Position numbers and translations under genes: made by a program. Positions 50,530 to 62,000 of a stretch of DNA of 64,000 nt are shown piece by piece; positions within the stretch are counted from its first letter, which is position 1, and every line of letters starts with the position of its first letter. Origin of the DNA: Limnohabitans sp. DM1 (lineage in GTDB: Bacteria > Pseudomonadota > Gammaproteobacteria > Burkholderiales > Burkholderiaceae_C); the NCBI RefSeq assembly GCF_001269385.1, contig NZ_CXOO01000023.1:20722-84721 (forward strand), given 5' to 3'. The notes beneath the pieces were generated by a model, which was given only the letters and a program-made list of their open reading frames with translations, searched no databases and was not told where the DNA came from.

Positions 50530-51288
50530 TCACATGCGGAAGTGTTCACCCAAGTACACCCGGCGTACATCGGCGTTGGCCACGATCTCGTCAGGTGTGC
50601 CTTCGGCCAGCACCCGGCCCTCGCTGATGATGTAGGCGTGGTCGCAAATGCCCAGCGTTTCGCGCACGTTGTGGTCGGTGATCAGCACGCCAATGCCACG
50701 TTGCTTGAGAAAGGCGATGATGCGCTGGATTTCGATCACGGCAATCGGGTCGATGCCTGCAAAAGGCTCGTCGAGCAGGATGAAACGCGGGTCAGTGGCC
50801 AGCGCCCGGGCGATTTCGACCCGGCGGCGCTCACCCCCGGACAGGGCCACCGCTGCCGAGTCGCGCAAATGGTCTACGCGCAAATCGGCCAGCAATTCAC
50901 TCAGGCGTTGTTCCACGGCGTCGCCGCTCAAGGGGCGACCTTGGGCGTCGGTTTGCAATTCAAGGATGGCGCGCACGTTGTCAGCCACCGACAGCTTGCG
51001 AAAAATCGAGGCTTCTTGCGGCAGATAAGACAGGCCCATGCGTGCCCGTTTGTGGATGGGCAAATGCGTCACGTCCTGTCCGTCGATCAGGATCTGTCCG
51101 CCGTCGGCGCGCACCAAGCCCACGATCATGTAAAACGAGGTGGTCTTGCCCGCGCCGTTGGGGCCCAGCAAGCCGACCACTTCACCCTTGTCCACTTGCA
51201 GCGAGACATCGTGAACCACTTTGCGGCTGCCATAAGCTTTTTTCAGATGGCGAGCCTCCAGGCGGCTGGCAGGGGCGGTATCACTCAT
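50530..51288 (-). CDS. lptB: LPS transport ATPase LptB
   Basis: 252-residue cytoplasmic ABC ATPase that powers the LptFG transporter. Walker A is GPNGAGKTT, the signature [15 protein letters not shown], Walker [13 protein letters not shown], and the H-loop ITDHNV. The Q-loop [12 protein letters not shown] is typical of LptB. Starts inside the lptA stop codon (ATGA). Confidence 0.96.
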   Translation of the reverse strand: MSDTAPASRLEARHLKKAYGSRKVVHDVSLQVDKGEVVGLLGPNGAGKTTSFYMIVGLVRADGGQILIDGQDVTHLPIHKRARMGLSYLPQEASIFRKLSVADNVRAILELQTDAQGRPLSGDAVEQRLSELLADLRVDHLRDSAAVALSGGERRRVEIARALATDPRFILLDEPFAGIDPIAVIEIQRIIAFLKQRGIGVLITDHNVRETLGICDHAYIISEGRVLAEGTPDEIVANADVRRVYLGEHFRM

Positions 51289-51944
51289 GGTTTTTTGCTT
51301 TCGCCAACGCTCGGGCTGGTGCGCAGTGTGGGTGCGGTGGGCGCTGTGGGTGCTGCCTGTGGTGTGGCGGCGTTTTGACGCGGGGTGAGCACGGCGCGCA
51401 CGCGTTGGTTGCGCTCGGTCGCTTGCCCGGCCGTTTGTCCAGCTGTGGGGCGGACCTGTTTCTGGCCGTCCACGGTCATCACTTCGGTGGTGTTGTTGAA
51501 GACGATTTTTTCGCCATGGATCTGGTCGGCCAACTGGGCGCCGCGCAACAGGCGCACTTCGGCGCGCTGGATCAGGGTCACCACATCGGCCTGGTTGTCA
51601 TAGATGGCCATTTCGGCTTCACCTTCGGTGAACTCATCCAGGCCTTCGCGTTTTTGGCGAAAAAACACCCGTTCATTGGGTGCAGCCCAGAGTTTGGCGA
51701 CTTGTTTGCCTTGGGTGTCTTGTTGCACTTCCATGCGGTCAGCGCGCAGCACCAGCGTGCCTTTGACCGCTACCACCCCGCCATTGAACTGGGTCAGCTG
51801 CTTGGTTTCATCGTGGCGCATGGTGTCGGCCTCAATGTGCATGGGCTTGTCCCGGTCGGCCTTTTCGGCCCAGACGGGCGCACACAGCAGGCCGAGGCTC
51901 AAGGCCAGGAGGCACATGGGGTGGAGGGTGGACTTTGAGGGCAT
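51285..51944 (-). CDS. lptA: LPS transport periplasmic protein LptA
   Basis: 219-residue periplasmic protein that bridges LptC and LptD. Signal peptide [20 protein letters not shown] (cleavage after VWA near 26). OstA fold with [19 protein letters not shown] and [14 protein letters not shown] end. The C-terminal tail is Ala/Pro/Thr-rich (about 175-219). The ATG at 51944 is used rather than an upstream TTG. lptC and kdsC, often found just upstream, are absent here; the gap holds a family B repeat and then dsbA. Confidence 0.92.
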   Translation of the reverse strand: MPSKSTLHPMCLLALSLGLLCAPVWAEKADRDKPMHIEADTMRHDETKQLTQFNGGVVAVKGTLVLRADRMEVQQDTQGKQVAKLWAAPNERVFFRQKREGLDEFTEGEAEMAIYDNQADVVTLIQRAEVRLLRGAQLADQIHGEKIVFNNTTEVMTVDGQKQVRPTAGQTAGQATERNQRVRAVLTPRQNAATPQAAPTAPTAPTLRTSPSVGESKKP

Positions 51945-52079
51945 GAATCTTGCTCGTGACAATTTTTGATTGTAGGCGCAAGGGTCTGGATTCAGGCCTT
52001 CAGAGGGGCTCGGAGCCGAAAAAAAGCCAGGTATGTCGGAGCTGAAGCCATCGACCGACTAGGCAAGCCCGTCATTTTC

Positions 52080-52158
52080 GTAGGTCGGCGGTCGAAGACC
52101 CCGACAAGGGGCGTGTGCCGAAGCCAGCAACGTTGGACTCTTCGAGTGCCGACCGACA
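52080..52158. repeat. REP-like hairpin, family B
   Basis: GTAGGTCGGCGGTCGAAGAC at the start and CTCTTCGAGTGCCGACCGAC at the end are inverted arms of the family B core, separated by about 40 bases. It lacks the outer parts found in the two 170-bp copies. It lies in the 274-base gap between lptA and dsbA, where nothing else is seen. Confidence 0.85.
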
Positions 52159-52218
52159 AGCCCACCCTGCAGCAGCTTTGCGCACAGCGCACAGGCCTTG
52201 AGGCCTGAAACCAGGGGC

Positions 52219-52863
52219 TCAGCGCGCCTGACGGGTCTGCGCGATCAGGGACTCGGCCACTTTCAGTGCGCGCTCCATGCTGCCGGCCAGGGTGCCGTCC
52301 ACGTAGTAGCGGCCGGCCACACCCAGCGAAGGCACGCCTTCTATCTTGAAATCGTTTTGCAGCTGGACGGCACGCTTGAGCTTGCTGGCTACGCCAAAAG
52401 ATTTGTAAATCTCGCTGAATTTGGCTTTGTCCACGCCCTGTTTTTCGACCCAGGCCAGGATGCTGGCGTCCGTGTTCAGGGCTTGCTTTTCAGCATGCAC
52501 GGCCACAAACACCTTGGCGTGCAGGCTATCGAGCAGGTTCATCGCTTCGAGTGTGAAGAACAGGCGTTGCTGTGGGGCAAAGTCTTCCCGAAAAGCCACG
52601 GGGATGCGGCGCACCACCACGTCCTTGGGGGCGGTTTTGACCCATTGGGCAAAACTGGGCTCAAACATATGGCAGTGCGGGCAGCTGTACCAGAAAAACT
52701 CGATCACCTCGATCTTGCCTTTGTCCACTTCGGTAGGCAGTGGGCGGTCCAGCGTCAGATAGTCCTTGCCCGACTTGAACAAGGCGGCTTGCGCCCAGGC
52801 GATAGAGGTGCTGAGGGCTGTGCCGGCGGCGAACAGGGCGGAAGAAAAGAGACGGCGTTTCAT
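52219..52863 (-). CDS. dsbA: Thiol:disulfide interchange protein DsbA
   Basis: 214-residue periplasmic oxidase. Signal peptide with cleavage after IAWA (near 24). Active site CPHC (Cys61, Cys64), as in classical DsbA, and cis-proline in EGVPSLGVAG. The ATG at 52863 is preferred over a TTG four codons upstream, which lies in the GGAG ribosome site. Follows the SPOR gene by 36 bases on the same strand. Confidence 0.94.
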   Translation of the reverse strand: MKRRLFSSALFAAGTALSTSIAWAQAALFKSGKDYLTLDRPLPTEVDKGKIEVIEFFWYSCPHCHMFEPSFAQWVKTAPKDVVVRRIPVAFREDFAPQQRLFFTLEAMNLLDSLHAKVFVAVHAEKQALNTDASILAWVEKQGVDKAKFSEIYKSFGVASKLKRAVQLQNDFKIEGVPSLGVAGRYYVDGTLAGSMERALKVAESLIAQTRQAR

Positions 52864-52899
52864 GGGGGGCTCCAAAAAAATGAAGGGGCTCTACGGAAA

Positions 52900-53598
52900 T
52901 CAGCGCTGAACGCGCACCAAGGTGTTTTCAATGCCACCGCCGTCGAGCTGCTTGCGCACGCGCTCAGCAGCATTTTTGTCGGCAAAGGCGCCCAAGCGCA
53001 CCCGGTACACGGTGCGTCCTGCCTGATCGCGTTCAGAGACTTTGGCGTCCAGCCCCATCAGGGCCAGTTTGGCTTTTTGGGCATCGGCGTCGCCACTGGT
53101 GCGGTAAGCGCCGACTTGCACGAAATAGTCAAAAGGATCGTTGGCAGGCGTGCTGGTCGCCGCAGGTGTGGACAAGCCTGCCTTGGATTTGGCCAGATCG
53201 CCCAGCGGGTCAGCGGTAACGGCTGGACGGGGTTCTCCTTTGGCGCTGTCGCTGTGGGGCTTGTCAGCAGATTTTTCTGCCGATTTGTCTGCTGTTTTTT
53301 CCACGGGTTTTTCGGCCGCTTTGTCACTGGGGTTGTCTTCGGCGCGAGGGGGCTGTGTGGCCGGTGTGGCGGGCACCTCAGCCGGAGGCTTGGGCTGCAA
53401 TACGCTGTTGGGATTCCAGTCCTTGTTTTTCTGGGTTTCTGCGTTGTCCTGCTCGGTGGTGCGGGGCTGGTTTTTGCTGGAAAAGGGCGTGGGCACCTTG
53501 GTCACATAAATGGCCACGGCCAGGGCCAGGCCCAGACCGAGCACCAGGCCCATGATGAAGCCCAGAAAAGTACCGCCGCGTTGAGTGTGTGTGTTCAT
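52900..53598 (-). CDS. SPOR-domain membrane protein (FtsN-like)
   Basis: 232 residues: a short cytoplasmic start, one transmembrane helix (about 10-31), a long Pro/Lys/Ala-rich linker (about 32-150) with repeated EKxADKSA units, and a C-terminal SPOR domain (about 158-232: YFVQVGAYRTSGDADAQKAK). SPOR domains bind denuded septal peptidoglycan. Position between argS and dsbA is typical of Burkholderiales. It may be FtsN or another SPOR protein; no essential FtsN segment could be confirmed. Confidence 0.88.
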   Translation of the reverse strand: MNTHTQRGGTFLGFIMGLVLGLGLALAVAIYVTKVPTPFSSKNQPRTTEQDNAETQKNKDWNPNSVLQPKPPAEVPATPATQPPRAEDNPSDKAAEKPVEKTADKSAEKSADKPHSDSAKGEPRPAVTADPLGDLAKSKAGLSTPAATSTPANDPFDYFVQVGAYRTSGDADAQKAKLALMGLDAKVSERDQAGRTVYRVRLGAFADKNAAERVRKQLDGGGIENTLVRVQR

Positions 53599-53604
53599 CG
53601 TGAA

Positions 53605-55302
53605 TTACATCTTGACGGGCGCAGACACGCCCAAAACCTTCAAACCATTGCGCAGCACCTGCGCGGTGGCCGCCACCAGCGCCAGACGTGCTTTTTTAAC
53701 CGCTTCGTCGTCCACCAAAATGCGCTCGGCATCGTAGTAGCTGTGGTACTGTGAGGCCAGGTCGCGCAAATAGAAGGTCACGTCGTGCGGCGCGAAGTCG
53801 TTGGCGGCAGACGTCAGCATCTCGGGGTACTTGGCCAGGGCCAGCATCAGCGCGTGGGCTTGCGGGCTTTGCAGGGCAGAGAGGTCTGCATGCGTCAGGC
53901 TGGCGGTGTCCCCCCCCCAGGCATTCAGCACCGAACAGATGCGTGCGTGGGCGTACTGAACGTAATACACCGGGTTGTCGTTGTTTTGCGCCAGCGCCAG
54001 GTCGATGTCGAAGATGTATTCGGTGTCGGGCTTGCGCGACAGCAGGAAAAAACGCACCGCATCCTTGCTGGTCCACTCGATCAGGTCGCGCAAGGTCACG
54101 TAGCTGCCTGCGCGCTTGGAGATCTTGACTTCTTCGCCGCCACGCATCACGCGCACCATGGTGTGCAGTACGTAATCGGGGTAGCCCTCGGGAATATCGA
54201 CATGGGCCGCCTGCAGGCCTGCACGCACGCGGGCGATGGTGCCGTGGTGGTCGGTGCCCTGGATGTTCACCACGCGGGTGAAGCCGCGCTCCCACTTAGT
54301 GATGTGGTAGGCCACATCGGGCACAAAGTAGGTGTAAGTGCCGTCGCCCTTGCGCATGACGCGGTCTTTGTCGTCGCCGTAGTCGGTCGATTTGAGCCAC
54401 AGGGCGCCGTCTTGCTCGTAGGTCTTGCCTGCGTCCTTGAGTTTTTGCACGGCCGCGTCGACCTTGCCGCTGGTGTACAGGCTCGACTCCAGGTAGTAGT
54501 TGTCGAACTTCACGTCGAAGGCTTTGAGGTCCAGGTCCTGCTCGTGGCGCAGGTAGGCAACGGCAAACTGGCGCATGCCATCCAGGTCGTTCACATCGCC
54601 ACTGGCGGTGAACTCTCGGTCGTCGGACTTGACGGTCTTTTTGGCCTGAAAGTCGTTAGCGATGTCCTGGATGTAGTCGCCGTTGTAGAAGGCTTTGCTC
54701 TCGGGGTTTTCGGGGTCAATTGGCCAACCATCGTCGCCGGGCTTGACGCCACGGGCGCGCATTTGTGTGCTCTTGGCCAGCGTGCCGATTTGCACGCCCG
54801 CGTCGTTGTAATAGAACTCGCGGTAAACCTGCTGGCCTTGCGTGGCCAGCAAGTTGCAGATGGCGTCGCCCAATGCCGCCTGGCGGCCGTGGCCCACATG
54901 CAAAGGGCCGGTGGGGTTGGCAGATACAAATTCGACCAGCACCTTGCCCGATTGAGCGGGCTGCTGGCCAAAACAGTCGGCCGCTTGCAGCACTTCGTGC
55001 ACCACGGCCTGCTTGGCGGTGTTTTTCAGGCGGATGTTGATGAAGCCCGGACCCGCCAGTTCGATGGCTTCCACCCAACGCTCAAAGGCGGGGGTGGTTA
55101 GCAAGGCGGCACGCAGCGTTTCGCCCAGTTGCCGGGGGTTTTGCTTCAGGGCTTTGGCCAGCTGCATGGCAGCGGTGCAGGCCAGGTCGCCATGGGCGGC
55201 CACTTTGGGAGATTCAAAGGCGGCACGCGAACCGGCACCGGTTTGGAGTTTTTCAAGTTCAGCCGACAAAGCGGCGAGCAGATGTTGTTTGACAGAAAGC
55301 AT
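53605..55302 (-). CDS. argS: Arginyl-tRNA synthetase
   Basis: 565-residue class I synthetase. The HIGH-type motif is [17 protein letters not shown] (about 120-136), the KMSKS-like region is [12 protein letters not shown], and the C-terminal DALR anticodon domain ends [16 protein letters not shown]. The ATG at 55302 ([19 protein letters not shown]) is chosen; the frame is open for 85 codons upstream but that part is not protein-like. Followed by the SPOR gene after six bases. Confidence 0.95.
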   Translation of the reverse strand: MLSVKQHLLAALSAELEKLQTGAGSRAAFESPKVAAHGDLACTAAMQLAKALKQNPRQLGETLRAALLTTPAFERWVEAIELAGPGFINIRLKNTAKQAVVHEVLQAADCFGQQPAQSGKVLVEFVSANPTGPLHVGHGRQAALGDAICNLLATQGQQVYREFYYNDAGVQIGTLAKSTQMRARGVKPGDDGWPIDPENPESKAFYNGDYIQDIANDFQAKKTVKSDDREFTASGDVNDLDGMRQFAVAYLRHEQDLDLKAFDVKFDNYYLESSLYTSGKVDAAVQKLKDAGKTYEQDGALWLKSTDYGDDKDRVMRKGDGTYTYFVPDVAYHITKWERGFTRVVNIQGTDHHGTIARVRAGLQAAHVDIPEGYPDYVLHTMVRVMRGGEEVKISKRAGSYVTLRDLIEWTSKDAVRFFLLSRKPDTEYIFDIDLALAQNNDNPVYYVQYAHARICSVLNAWGGDTASLTHADLSALQSPQAHALMLALAKYPEMLTSAANDFAPHDVTFYLRDLASQYHSYYDAERILVDDEAVKKARLALVAATAQVLRNGLKVLGVSAPVKM

Positions 55303-55342
55303 AGACGGCCATTTTACGGGGCGTGTGGCGGTATCCGGTAAT

Positions 55343-55368
55343 GTCGGACTCTTCGAGTGCCGACCTAC
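55343..55368. repeat. REP-like core, family B (one arm)
   Basis: GTCGGACTCTTCGAGTGCCG followed by ACCTAC matches the right arm of the family B core hairpin. It lies in the argS-glycosyltransferase gap. Confidence 0.75.
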
Positions 55369-55507
55369 GGGGTGGTATTTGTCTGTGGTCAAAGACCCTG
55401 GCATTTGCGTCGGCGTTCTGGGGTTATGCTTTGCGGCGTTCAATGGGGTTCGTTTCTGGTGGAAACGGGCGCCGTTCGGTCTTTTGTCAATTCTGGAGAA
55501 ATGTGGC

Positions 55508-56494
55508 ATGTCCCGTCTGGCCCGCACCCAAGATTCGCTGACGCTGTCGTGCGTCATGCCCGCCTACAACGAGGCCCGCAACTTGCCCCAGGTGGTGCCC
55601 GCCGTGCTGCAAGTGCTCAAGACCTTGGCGGCGCGGGTCGAAATCATCCTCATCAACGATGGCAGCCGTGACAACACGGCCCAGGTGGCCCGAGACCTGT
55701 GTGCCCAATGGCCCGAGGTGGTGTTGCTCGACTTGTCGCGCAATTTTGGCAAGGAAGCGGCCCTGACTGCCGGGCTGGAAGCGGCCCGTGGCGACGTGGT
55801 GGTGCTGATGGACGCCGACGGCCAGCACCCAGTGGAGCTGGTGCCCCTGATGCTGCAAAAGTGGCGCGAAGGCCTGGATGTGGTCTATGCCGTGCGCCGT
55901 ACCCGCGAGGACCAATCGGCTTTGCATGGCTGGTTGACCGGCTGGTTTTACCGCCTGATCAACTGGGGCAACCGGGTCGAGATTCCGGCCAATGCGGGCG
56001 ATTTCCGGCTCATGGACCAGCGGGTGGTGCAGGCGCTCAATGCCTTGCCCGAGCGCAACCGATTCATGAAGGGGCTTTATGCCTGGGTGGGCTTTCCCAG
56101 TGTGGCGGTCGATTACGAGCCCCTGCCGCGTCAAGCCGGGCAAAGCAGCTTTGGCCTGCGCGGGGCGTTTTCGCTGGCGCTCACGGGCATGCTGGCGTTT
56201 TCCACGGTGCCCTTGCGCTTGCTGACCACGGTGGGCTTGATTTTGGCCTTCACGGCCATGGGCTATGGCGCCTGGGTGGTGGCCGAGTATTTTTTATGGG
56301 GCATACGGGTGCCAGGTTACGCCACGATTGTGGTCAGCGTCATGTTTTTCAGCGGCATCCAGCTGTTTTCGCTGGGCCTCATGGCCGAATACGTGGGGCG
56401 CATTTATGACGAGGTCAAGCGCCGCCCCAACTATTTACTCAAGGACCGCACAGGCGCTGGCTTGCAGGCCCCCCCTGGACAGGACGCGGCGTGA
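55508..56494 (+). CDS. Family 2 glycosyltransferase (DPM1/GtrB type)
   Basis: 328-residue polyprenyl-phosphate sugar transferase. GT-A fold with [17 protein letters not shown], then DGSRDNT, and MDADGQHP (the DxD site); two C-terminal transmembrane helices (about 220-245 and 262-285). It likely builds undecaprenyl-phosphate-linked glucose or a related sugar. The ATG at 55508 has GGAG ten bases upstream. Coupled to the GtrA gene by GTGA overlap, the usual flippase partner pairing. Confidence 0.88.
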   Translation: MSRLARTQDSLTLSCVMPAYNEARNLPQVVPAVLQVLKTLAARVEIILINDGSRDNTAQVARDLCAQWPEVVLLDLSRNFGKEAALTAGLEAARGDVVVLMDADGQHPVELVPLMLQKWREGLDVVYAVRRTREDQSALHGWLTGWFYRLINWGNRVEIPANAGDFRLMDQRVVQALNALPERNRFMKGLYAWVGFPSVAVDYEPLPRQAGQSSFGLRGAFSLALTGMLAFSTVPLRLLTTVGLILAFTAMGYGAWVVAEYFLWGIRVPGYATIVVSVMFFSGIQLFSLGLMAEYVGRIYDEVKRRPNYLLKDRTGAGLQAPPGQDAA

Positions 56495-56871
56495 GGCGAG
56501 ATGGGCTGCACTCGGGCGTTTGGTTTGGGCTGGTGGGTGCCGGCGCCGCCCTGACCCACATGGGCGTGTTTGCGCTCTTGCGCCATCACTGGTGGCCCGA
56601 GCTGGCCAATGTGGCGGGCTTTGTGGTGGCTTTTGGCCTGAGCTTTGTAGGCCACCGCTGGCTCAGCTTTGCAGGCAGCGCCACCACCCTGGGGCAAAGC
56701 TTTCGCCGCTTTGCGCTCACGGCCCTGGCGGGTTTTGCCTGCAATGAAGCCGCCTTTGTGCTGTTTTACCGACTGCTGAACTGGCCTTCACTGCTGGCGT
56801 TGTTTCTGGCCATGGTGATCGCGGCAGGACAGACCTTTGTCTTCAGCCGGTTTTGGGCTTTCCGTCGATGA
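56491..56871 (+). CDS. GtrA-family membrane protein (lipid-sugar flippase)
   Basis: 126-residue four-helix GtrA protein. Starts with GTG overlapping the glycosyltransferase stop. FVGHRWLSFAG and FVFSRFWAFRR are the family-type segments with N/H-x-x-W-x-F. It is thought to flip undecaprenyl-phosphate sugars for O-antigen or arabinose-type modification. Confidence 0.88.
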   Translation: MRRDGLHSGVWFGLVGAGAALTHMGVFALLRHHWWPELANVAGFVVAFGLSFVGHRWLSFAGSATTLGQSFRRFALTALAGFACNEAAFVLFYRLLNWPSLLALFLAMVIAAGQTFVFSRFWAFRR

Positions 56872-57228
56872 AGGCTTGTTTGGTTTTTGCCCATTGCTGC
56901 AGCCAAACACTTGGGTGACCAATCGACCACATCAACTGGATTTACACGCTTCGATCTCAATGACGCGAGTGGCTGAGCAATGACGGGAAAGGCGCGTTGC
57001 CATGACGAACATCCTTGAGTCAAGGCGCCATGCTTGTCCATGCGACAAGGTGAAGACGTCGACTGCGCAAGCCCATCAAACATCTCAGGCGATACGCGTT
57101 CTACGCTTTTCTAATGTAAACATTTAAATTAATTTTTAATTAAAATTTAGATTTTTTTTGTAATTTTTTTCGTTACCATCTTTCCATTTTCTGGCAGACG
57201 TTTGGTCAGAAATCACGAAGAGTAAGCA
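56872..57228. promoter_or_regulatory. AT-rich leader region upstream of fhaC
   Basis: 357 bases without a gene. The first 230 bases have ordinary composition and no feature seen. The stretch 57108-57175 is almost all A and T (TTTAAATTAATTTTTAATTA), which is unusual in this GC-rich genome and typical of foreign or H-NS-type silenced promoters. No clean -35/-10 pair could be assigned. Confidence 0.5.
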
Positions 57229-58977
57229 ATGCGAATCAAGCACACAAAAAATAATTCAGCGGCAAAAAAATTAACAAGCTCGGCGCTCTTGACCTTGCAC
57301 TGCATTTGGGCCCATGCGCAAATAGCTCCCCCTGCAGTCAATGATTTATCGACCGAACAAGAGCGGCGTGCACAAGACCGAATCACGCAACAAAGGCAGG
57401 CCCAGGAAAAAACAAGGGATGTGAAGCTCCCTGCTCCAGCGTCATTGCCAGAGGCGTTGTTGCCGACAGATGAAAGTCCCTGCTTTAACATTCAACTCAT
57501 CACCCTCGATGCCGGGCTGGACCCACTTGCATTGAGCTTGATGCATGGCCTTGAAAAAACCGCCCATGGCGTGCCGGATAACCCGGTGGGGCGTTGCATA
57601 GGTGCCAAAGGCATCCAACTGATCATTGACCGACTTCAAAACCAATTGATCGCCAAAGGCTTTGTGACCAGCCGCATTCTGGCCAGCCCGCAAAATCTGC
57701 AAACCGGCACGTTGGCACTTCAATTGGTCTATGGCAAGGTCAACAGCATCCAGTGGCAAGACCCTCAAGCGGGTGCCCAACACCGAGCCACACAATGGAA
57801 TACGGTTCCCATACAACCCGGTGACATTCTTAACTTGCGAGACATCGAGCAAGCTTTGGAGAATTTCAAGCGCGTCCCAACTGCCGAAGCAGACATACAA
57901 ATTGCACCTGCTTCAGAACCCGGCTACAGCGATATTCGCATTCAACACAGCCAGCCCTTTCCGTTTCGCCTCAACATCTCTGCCGATGACAGCGGCATGC
58001 CGAGCACAGGCAAATACCAAGGCAGCACAACCCTCAGCTACGACAACTGGTGGACCCTGAGTGATTTGTTTTACGTCACCTTGAACCGTGATCTCGGTGG
58101 GGCGGAGCCTGGCGCACGCGGCACCAAGGGATACACCGTGCATTACTCATTGCCCTTGGGCTATTGGCTTTTCTCAACGACCCAAAGCTACAACCGTTAT
58201 CACCAGACCGTTGCAGGCGCTCAACAGGATTACCTGTACAGCGGAACCAGTCGAAACACTGAAGTCAAACTTTCTCGCATCATTCATCGCGACGCGGTGG
58301 GAAAAACCACAATCAGTGTCAAAGGATTTCAGCGTCAATCAAGAAACTTCATTGACGACACAGAAGTCCAGGTTCAGCGACGTGTTGTGGGTGGCTTTGA
58401 ATGGAGCTTGGGTCATAAGCATTCCATCGGAAAAGGCAGTGCAGAAGGCAGCTTGAGCTACCGACAGGGCACAGGCGACTGGGGTTCATTGCCGGCGCCA
58501 GAAGAAGCTTTTGGTGAAGGCACTTCACGCATGCGGCTTTGGCTGGCAGAAGGCACTTTGCAGCACCCACTCATGCTGGGCGGCAGAGCCTGGAACTACA
58601 ACGGCCAGTTGCGCGCCCAATACAACAACACCCCCCTCACCCCGCAAGACCGCATGGCCATTGGTGGTCGATTCAGCGTGCGCGGGTTTGATGGCTTGAG
58701 CGTGCTCAGTGCTGAGCGCGGCTGGGTGCTGCGCAACGAAATGGTCACCCCCCTTGTCCGAGGCCATCAGTTTTATCTGGGCATTGATCACGGACAAGTC
58801 GGTGGCGCAACGGCAGACAAATTGGTCGGTACTCGGTTGACAGGCGCTGTCCTGGGTTTGCGAGGGCAATTCCACAAACTCCAGTACGACGCATTCATTG
58901 GCCAACCCTTGTCAAAACCAGAGCAATTCAACTCTGCGTCTTATACGGCGGGATTCAATGCCAGCCTGAGTTTTTGA
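57229..58977 (+). CDS. TpsB outer-membrane transporter (FhaC/ShlB type)
   Basis: 582-residue two-partner secretion transporter. Signal peptide ends near residue 30 (HCIWAHAQ). A POTRA pair lies at about 85-235 (CFNIQLITLDAGL; LQLVYGKVNSIQW), then a 16-strand barrel with the L6 loop motif GGRFSVRGFDG, whose VRGF/Y core is the family hallmark. It moves the exoprotein encoded next door across the outer membrane. Separated from the exoprotein gene by 97 bases holding a hairpin. Confidence 0.93.
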   Translation: MRIKHTKNNSAAKKLTSSALLTLHCIWAHAQIAPPAVNDLSTEQERRAQDRITQQRQAQEKTRDVKLPAPASLPEALLPTDESPCFNIQLITLDAGLDPLALSLMHGLEKTAHGVPDNPVGRCIGAKGIQLIIDRLQNQLIAKGFVTSRILASPQNLQTGTLALQLVYGKVNSIQWQDPQAGAQHRATQWNTVPIQPGDILNLRDIEQALENFKRVPTAEADIQIAPASEPGYSDIRIQHSQPFPFRLNISADDSGMPSTGKYQGSTTLSYDNWWTLSDLFYVTLNRDLGGAEPGARGTKGYTVHYSLPLGYWLFSTTQSYNRYHQTVAGAQQDYLYSGTSRNTEVKLSRIIHRDAVGKTTISVKGFQRQSRNFIDDTEVQVQRRVVGGFEWSLGHKHSIGKGSAEGSLSYRQGTGDWGSLPAPEEAFGEGTSRMRLWLAEGTLQHPLMLGGRAWNYNGQLRAQYNNTPLTPQDRMAIGGRFSVRGFDGLSVLSAERGWVLRNEMVTPLVRGHQFYLGIDHGQVGGATADKLVGTRLTGAVLGLRGQFHKLQYDAFIGQPLSKPEQFNSASYTAGFNASLSF

Positions 58978-59007
58978 CAAGCATCGGTGACGGCATCCAT
59001 TTTTTAA

Positions 59008-59032
59008 GGCGAACACGAAATTCGCGTTCGCC
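59008..59032 (+). other. Stem-loop between fhaC-like and fhaB-like genes
   Basis: GGCGAACACGAA pairs with TTCGCGTTCGCC (12-base arms, one mismatch). There is no T-run after it, so it is not a standard terminator; it might adjust the ratio of transporter to exoprotein transcript. Confidence 0.55.
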
Positions 59033-59074
59033 ATTGAATTGACTATTTGACAGTGACAACAAGGGGATAAGGGC

Positions 59075-62000
59075 ATGAACAAGAATACCTACCGCATCAT
59101 TTTCAATGCAGCCAGGGGCTGCTTAATGGCTGTGGCCGAGGCCACCACATCCAACGGCAAAAGTGCGAAAGGGGAATGCACGGGCAGCCGCCGCAAAGTC
59201 ACCGTGTCACACGTTAGCGTGATGAAGTCGTTCAGTGACATAGCGATGGCCTCAAAGTGGATGAGTTACGGACTGCTGCTGGGGACGTTCATGTGGATAA
59301 CGCCTATGCACGCACAAACCGTGGCCACACGCATTGCAGCAGACCCCAATGCGAACAGAGCTCAGCAAGCAACCGTGGTGCGCACATCCAATGGCACGGT
59401 GCAAGTTGACATTCAGACACCCAGCGCTGCAGGTGTCAGCCGTAACACGTACAGTCAATTCGATGTGGGACGTGAAGGTGCCATCCTGAACAACAGCCGT
59501 ACCAGCGTGCAAACCCAACAAGGCGGATGGGTGCAAGCAAACCCCTGGTTGGCCACAGGCAGTGCGCGGGTCATCCTGAACGAAGTCAACTCCACCAAAC
59601 CCAGCTACCTGCAAGGCTATGTGGAGGTCGCAGGCCCTAAAGCCGAAGTCATTGTGGCCAACCCGGCAGGCATTGCTGTCAACGGGGGCGGCTTCATCAA
59701 TGCCAGCAAAGTCACCCTGACAACCGGCACACCCATCATGAACGCGGGATCATTGGACAGCTATCGCGTCCAAGGCGGAGCCATCCAAATTGACGGACAA
59801 GGCTTGGACACCAGAGGCATGACGTACACCGCCATCCTGAGCAGAGCACTCCAGGTCAATGCAGGCATTTGGGCGCAACAGCTGCAAGTGGTCACCGGTG
59901 CCAACCAAATCCAGGCCGGTAGTCTCGGGCCAGACAGCACACCACAAACCAGCCGAATTGATGGTGCGGGCGCTGCGCCAAGCTATGCGCTTGATGTGGC
60001 CCAACTCGGCGGCATGTACGCAGGCAAGATCCATCTTCTGGGCACCGAGGCTGGCGTGGGGGTGCGCAATGCCGGGTCGGTGCAATCCAACGCCGGGGCA
60101 CTCACCCTCAACCATGAAGGCTGGCTGAGCAACAGCGGAACCTTGCAGGCCAGCGGTGATGTGGTCGTGCAAACGGGGCAAACGCTGAGCAACAATGGCA
60201 CCGTGTACGCCAGCGGCCAACTGCAACTTGCCAGTGGCACAGATCAGCAACACAGCGGCACAGCCGCAGCCCTGGGTCAGGTCCTTGTGCAAGCTGGAAC
60301 CCGCATTGAATCCACGCGGCAAGCACTCATTGCCGCAGGCATCCAGACGGATGGCGTCCTCGTCGCAGGACAAAATTTAACAATACAAGCCCAAGGCCAG
60401 GTCCAACTCAATGGCCAAACACTGGCATCCAAGCAACTGCAAATCAACGGTGCAGCCGTAGATGTTTCTCAAGGAAAAATCACTGCACAGCAAGCACAGC
60501 TACAAGCCAGTCAAGGTGATCTTCGGGCCAACGGCAGTGACATCAACATCGCCCAAACCCTGCAATTGATGACGCCACAAACCCTGCAAACAGACGGCGC
60601 CAAGATTCAAACCCAACAACTCGATCTGCTCGCCAGCAACTGGAGCAACATTGCAGGCCATGTGGAACAAACCGGCACCACCCCACTGAGCCTGCGCACC
60701 GGCGCGCTCAACAACACCGGGGGCAGCATCACCACCAACGCCCAGGACTTGACGCTGCAAACCGGCGCATTCAACAACACCGATGGCCGCATCGGGCACG
60801 CAGGCACGGGCACGCTCAGCGCCACCGTGGCGAGCCTGGACAACACCCGGGGCCAATGGGTGGGCAACGGGTCCGTCAACATCCGCAGCAGCGGCAACGT
60901 CACCAATGCAGACGGCCTGCTCTCGGCCACCAGCCAACTGAGCCTCACCAGCGCAGACCTGAGCAACACCAGCAGCGGCACACTCAAAACCGCCACCGGC
61001 ATCCAGAGCCAAACAAGCCATGTCGAGCTCAATGCGCAAAACCTCAGCAACACCGGCAGCATCTATGCCGCCCAAGACTTGCGCACCACCGCTCAAAACG
61101 TCAACAACGCAGGCAGCTTCTATGCAGCCGGCCAGCAAAGCCTGAGGCTGAGCAAAGCCCTCAGCAACAGCGGCACCATTGCCGCAGCCAAAGACCTCAC
61201 GATCAGCACCGCCAGCCTGAGTGGCAGCAGCACCGGCGTACTGGCCGCCAGCATGGCCGCCAATGGCCAGCTCACGGGCACGGGTGCCTTGACGGTCGAC
61301 GCCACAGGCGCACTGCAAAGCGCAGGCCAGAACCTGGCCACAGGCCTGGTGCAGCTGAACGGCGCCAGCCTGGACCTGAGCGGCAGCACCACAGGCAGCA
61401 CCATCGCCGATGTGCGCCTGGCCGCCAGCAGCGGCGACATACGCACAGCTCTGGCCCAAATCAGCACCCCAGGCCAACTGCGCATCACGGCCAACAACAC
61501 GCCCCTGCAAACCCTGGACAACACCCAAGGCCACATCAGCGCCCGGCAACTGGACATCAGCGTGGGGCAAATCAACAACACACGAGGCACGCTGGAACAA
61601 ACAGGCACCACCCCACTGAGCCTGCGCACCGGCGCGCTCAACAACACCGGGGGCAGCATCACCACCAACGCCCAGGACTTGACGCTGCAAACCGGCGCAT
61701 TCAACAACACCGATGGCCGCATCGGGCACGCAGGCACGGGCACGCTCAGCGCCACCGTGGCGAGCCTGGACAACACCCGGGGCCAATGGGTGGGCAACGG
61801 GTCCGTCAACATCCGCAGCAGCGGCAACGTCACCAATGCAGACGGCCTGCTCTCGGCCACCAGCCAACTGAGCCTCAGCAGCGCAGACCTGGTCAACACC
61901 AGCAGCGGCACGCTCAAAACCGCCACCGGTATCCAGAGCCAAACAAGCAAGGTCACGGTCAGCGCAAACACGCTACGCAATCAAGGCCTCCTGGCCGCTG

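Noticed and set aside
48945..55302. Searched gaps for tRNA or rRNA genes
   Set aside because: No cloverleaf-like or conserved TTCGAATC-type sequence was found in these or other intergenic gaps.
56766..57083. 105-codon minus-strand ORF after the GtrA gene
   Set aside because: Overlaps the end of GtrA, has no ribosome site or recognisable sequence.
60500..61942. 480-codon minus-strand frame inside the exoprotein gene
   Set aside because: Repeats on the plus strand create a repetitive antisense frame; no start signal or family.
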